DNA of 64,000 nucleotides from Kudoa neothunni. Its lineage: Eukaryota; Cnidaria. The position numbers and the translations under genes were made by a program. The stretch spans positions 4,650,001 to 4,714,000 of the forward strand of contig OZ199839.1 in assembly GCA_964304625.1 (NCBI GenBank). Direction: 5' to 3'. The notes beneath the pieces are model-generated. The model ran no database searches, had not been told where the DNA came from, and saw only the letters and a program-made list of their open reading frames with translations. Shown here piece after piece: positions 60,775 through 64,000 of the stretch. Positions within the stretch are counted from its first letter, which is position 1. Each line of letters begins with the position of its first letter.

Positions 60775-62651
60775 CAGTCAAAACCCGTTTATCCGAAATT
60801 CGTTTAACCGAAAATCGCACTATCCGAACGATTTTTTAAAATTTATTTGAAATCGGTCTATATCCTAACTGAAATTTTTTTTTTGACCGAAAATTCAGTA
60901 ACCGCAATCCGGAATATCGCATGCTTTTTACAAGGAGAAAAGATTGACAATTGGGATAAGCATTATTGCAGATATTCTACGCAACTCCAATAAATGGAAT
61001 ATTATGGAATCTTCGAATCGCATGACATCTGGGGCGGTAAACATGAAAAATTTGAAAAGGCCCTTTACTTGTGGATAAATCAAGTTAATGCACAAAACGT
61101 GTGGATTAATGGGAATGTTATTGTGGAAAAGGCAAAAGAATTCGCTACCAAGCTCGGAATAGAGAATATTTCCTTTTCTTCTGGATAGCTTCATCATTTT
61201 AAGAAACGACATGAAATTTCGTCTAAATATGTCCAGGGAGAAGCCGGTTCCGTGGTCATTGAAGATGTCGAAAAAGCAAGAAATGAGCTTAAAGCCGCCT
61301 TAAAATCCTACTCTAAAAATGATATTTATAACGCGGATGAAACCGGGTTATTCTATCATCTGGGGCCAAACAGAACTCTTCAAGTTTTCACCGATCTGGA
61401 ACCAAAAATTCGAAAGATCTCATCGCCATACTCTTTTGTGTGAATGCGTCCGGCACACACAAATTAAAACCTTTAGTGATTGGGAAATCAATGAAACTAC
61501 GATGTTTCAAACATTTTGATCCAACACATTACGTGACATACAACTCCAACACAAAGGCATGGATGACCTCCATTATTTTCGAAGGTTTTTAAAATAATTT
61601 AAATTACTTGATGAAGTCCCAAACAGGCACATTCTTCTGTTGCTCGATAATGCAACAAGCCATAAACATGCTGACCTCTCTAATGTAAAAATTATGATGT
61701 TACCTCCAAACTTAACATCCCACTTGCAACCTCTTGATGCTGGAATAATCAAGCCATTCAAATCAAAATATAGAACGTTGGTTACCAAAAAATTTATTGA
61801 GCAAATGGAAGATGATAAACTTAATATAAATTTACAAGATGCAGTAAGATTTACTCATGAATCATGGGATTCTGTTTCTCAGAGTACCATTCAAAATTGT
61901 TGGATTCATACTGGAATAGTTTCCGGTAAAGAAGCCATCCCACCTAGTCATTCCACTAATGATGATTCACTAAATGATCTTCTAAAAGTTATCCCTGCAT
62001 GTCGTTACCAATGTGCTAGAGAATATGTAGACTGTGGCAAGGAATTAACAATGGGTGAAATTATTACTGAGGAAGAAATTATAGAAATTATAAAATATGA
62101 TGATGATAATAATAATGGTGACGATAACTCTATATCATCTGAAGATCCTGAGGTAGAAATCCCAGTTATTAGTGATCGAGAAGCCATTACAGCTATTACC
62201 ACTACCATAAAATACATTGAACAACCCAGAGCAGAGTTCATGGCTTAGAAAATGAGAGAAAATTAAAAGACGAATTAGTAATACTACTAACGCGATTCAA
62301 ACAAAATGTAGAAAGGTCTAATTTCGGAAAATTGAAACAAACACTTATAACTGATTATCTGAATAAATAAATACATTATCATGTATAATTATATATAAAT
62401 TAATCTGTCGTAATTTCTCAACATGTTATTGTTTATGCGTTATTACTTTTGTATTTTTTTTAAATCTATTTAAAATATCTCTTTCTTTAGAATAAATAAA
62501 AAGGCGGAAGCATTGATTAATATGGTTTTACGAACGAAATAATATTTAAGTTGTGCGCATGCGTACTCACCGAACCTCGTTTAACCGAAACTTCAGCATC
62601 CGAAAGGAAAATGCCAGGTCCCCAGATTTCCAGATAAACGGGGTTCGACTG
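60775..62651 (+). mobile_element. Tigger/pogo element F, moderately decayed
   Basis: An 1,877-bp element. The left end is CAGTCAAAACCCGTTTATCC, the right end inverted is CAGTCGAACCCCGTTTATCT, and TA flanks both (60773-60774, 62652-62653). The plus-strand transposase starts about 60960. It shows YLWINQVNAQNVWINGNVIV, FKKRHEISSKYVQGEAGSVV, DIYNADETGLFYHLGPNRTL (first Asp), HILLLLDNATSHKHADLSNV (second Asp), SHLQPLDAGIIKPFKSKYRT (third Asp), and an acidic tail to 62248. A stop at about 61186 and frame changes near 61400, 61520 and 61590 break it; the last 202 codons are open. It probably lies in an intron of the CLPB-like gene. Confidence 0.92.
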
Positions 62652-62653
62652 TA

Positions 62654-64000
62654 TTTGATTTATATATTATATGTATTATTACATATCTACAAAGTAATTA
62701 AGTATTACTGCTATTCATGGAAAACGATTCGGGCATTCTATGTAGTGAATTCAGTAAATATATTTAAATAATGTTTAATTGTTTAGTTAAAATCAATATA
62801 AAATCTTACTGTTTGCATTTAAATAGTGGTGAGAATAATTCTATCTTCTTAAATGTTATTGCTGCAAATATAGACAAATTATTAGTTTTAATAACATAAA
62901 AATTAAAAAAACTTAAATTTTACTCTAATGCGTTATCTAAAAATAATGTCCACAATAAAAGTTAACACGTTTTGTATTCGTGATTACAGTAACCTGTGTG
63001 GGAATCTAAGTTTTCACTGTGGCGTCAATTGTACGATAGAATCCTCTCCTGGATTGTAAGTTGACTTATATAACTCATTAAAAAGGCATGTTAATCGTTA
63101 TGAACATCTTTATTCCTGCAAATTAAAAACGAGAGAATTGGGAAAAATACAAAATTCCCTAAAGAAAATTATAAAATATTTTAAGGAAACTTTAATTTAT
63201 TACAAAATAACGTTTGTATTCTTTTTGACTCTATATAAAAAAGAAAACTTAAAGGTAACAAAAATCGTCAACATATAGAGGTAACTGCCTCTCTAGCTTT
63301 ACTTGTTGAGCTAGTAACAATATGGAAAATTTGTCATAATCATATTCTTAAATGAGATACATGATCATCTTTGTAATGCGTCGATATACAAATTTCTGCC
63401 TCATCAACAGAGTCTATTTCTCAGATAATCATTTTTTTTGGAGTGATATCATTTGGATCTAATAAAAAGCGTATACTAAAAATGTTGATATGAAACGGGT
63501 AAAAATATCACAGTTAAATCCCTACACGATGTGAAAACAAGAGGAATAATCAACATGGATGTATTTACGACTATCAATATGTCAACTCACAATTTTAATT
63601 GTGATGTTAAAATTCTGAAAAATGACAATAATGCTATTACTTGATTATTTTTGGTTTATCACCTAATGCGACTGACTCTTCAATTATGTTGAAAATTTGT
63701 GCTAATGTAGGCAATAAATAAACTTTTGAAGTAGCATTGATTGTAAATTCTAATATTTTTGATAAATTCCACAATTTTTATTCTTATTAGTGCACGCTTG
63801 TCTTAACTACTGCTAACGATCCTATTTGAGAATTTCTCATAAATTATGCATGCGTTTTTTACGAAAAAAGTACAGCAGACATTGATGGCTTCTTGAACAA
63901 AATTTTAGAATGCTTCCCTATTTTAAATTAAAAAATATGTATCGTTGTTACGGTTGAGGACTTAAAGTAAGGGAATTTTTGAGAATTGTCTCTTCGAATA
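62654..64000. other. AT-rich end of window, nothing recognised
   Basis: No gene, RNA or element end could be supported. No CLPB AAA+ exon (Walker A or B motif) was seen on either strand. Confidence 0.45.

Noticed and set aside
1-64000. tRNA, rRNA or CRISPR loci
   Set aside because: No GGTTCRANNCC box with a matching cloverleaf, no rRNA-like stretch and no regularly spaced repeats were seen by eye. A covariance search would be needed to exclude diverged tRNAs.

Overview
This is AT-rich eukaryotic nuclear DNA: two spliced host genes in a sea of transposable elements. The best-supported gene is a complete translation initiation factor eIF3 subunit c on the minus strand (4628-10360). I could build it as 22 exons in one open frame (889 residues). 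Of its 21 introns, 20 are only 34-59 bp and one is 2.2 kb. A second host gene on the plus strand (from 59282) matches the 5' end of the mitochondrial disaggregase CLPB/Skd3 and also has tiny introns (38-41 bp). Tiny GT-AG introns, diverged animal-type proteins and a high load of Merlin/IS1595, MULE, Tigger/pogo, piggyBac and hAT elements suggest a fast-evolving parasitic animal. A myxozoan cnidarian is my best guess, but that is inference only.

Layout. 1-371: nothing assigned. 372-2145: decayed piggyBac. 2146-4627: no gene recognised, one GC-rich pocket. 4628-10360: eIF3c, whose only long intron carries a short hAT-type non-autonomous element (6923-7547). 11385-12456: decayed Merlin element. 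12933-13508: unrecognised minus-strand reading frame ending in a 14-base G/C run. 14540-15430: second Merlin element. 16110-17605: FLYWCH-type MULE. 17734-27942: a giant palindrome with two 4,474-bp arms around a 1,261-bp spacer. 27943-28251: Tc1/IS630-like transposase head, cut at the palindrome edge. 29190-31726: broken Ty3/Gypsy fossil. 31727-34475: nearly whole ZBED/SCAND3-like hAT.

34476-45765 is one old R4/Dong-like LINE copy split by four DNA transposons: piggyBac (34784-37773), Tigger (37965-39980), Merlin (40124-41176, intact transposase, perfect 9-bp target duplication) and a FLYWCH MULE (about 41994-43509). A hAT abuts its 3' edge. 45872-48149: Merlin head and a SWIM-type MULE. 48158-51313: BED-finger hAT with perfect 8-bp duplications, holding a Tc1/IS630 element (49604-50853) with perfect 21-bp inverted ends. 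51400-52950: third FLYWCH MULE. 53040-53560: scraps of Tigger and Merlin. 53582-58939: Tigger element carrying a SWIM-type MULE (53626-56984, perfect 9-bp duplication). 59282-59866: CLPB 5' exons. 60775-62651: fourth Tigger, probably inside a large CLPB intron. 62652-64000: nothing recognised.

The two host genes share no pathway beyond basic cell upkeep (cytosolic translation initiation; protein disaggregation in the mitochondrial intermembrane space). The transposons are independent insertions, and their nesting gives a relative order of events. No tRNA, rRNA or CRISPR array was found.
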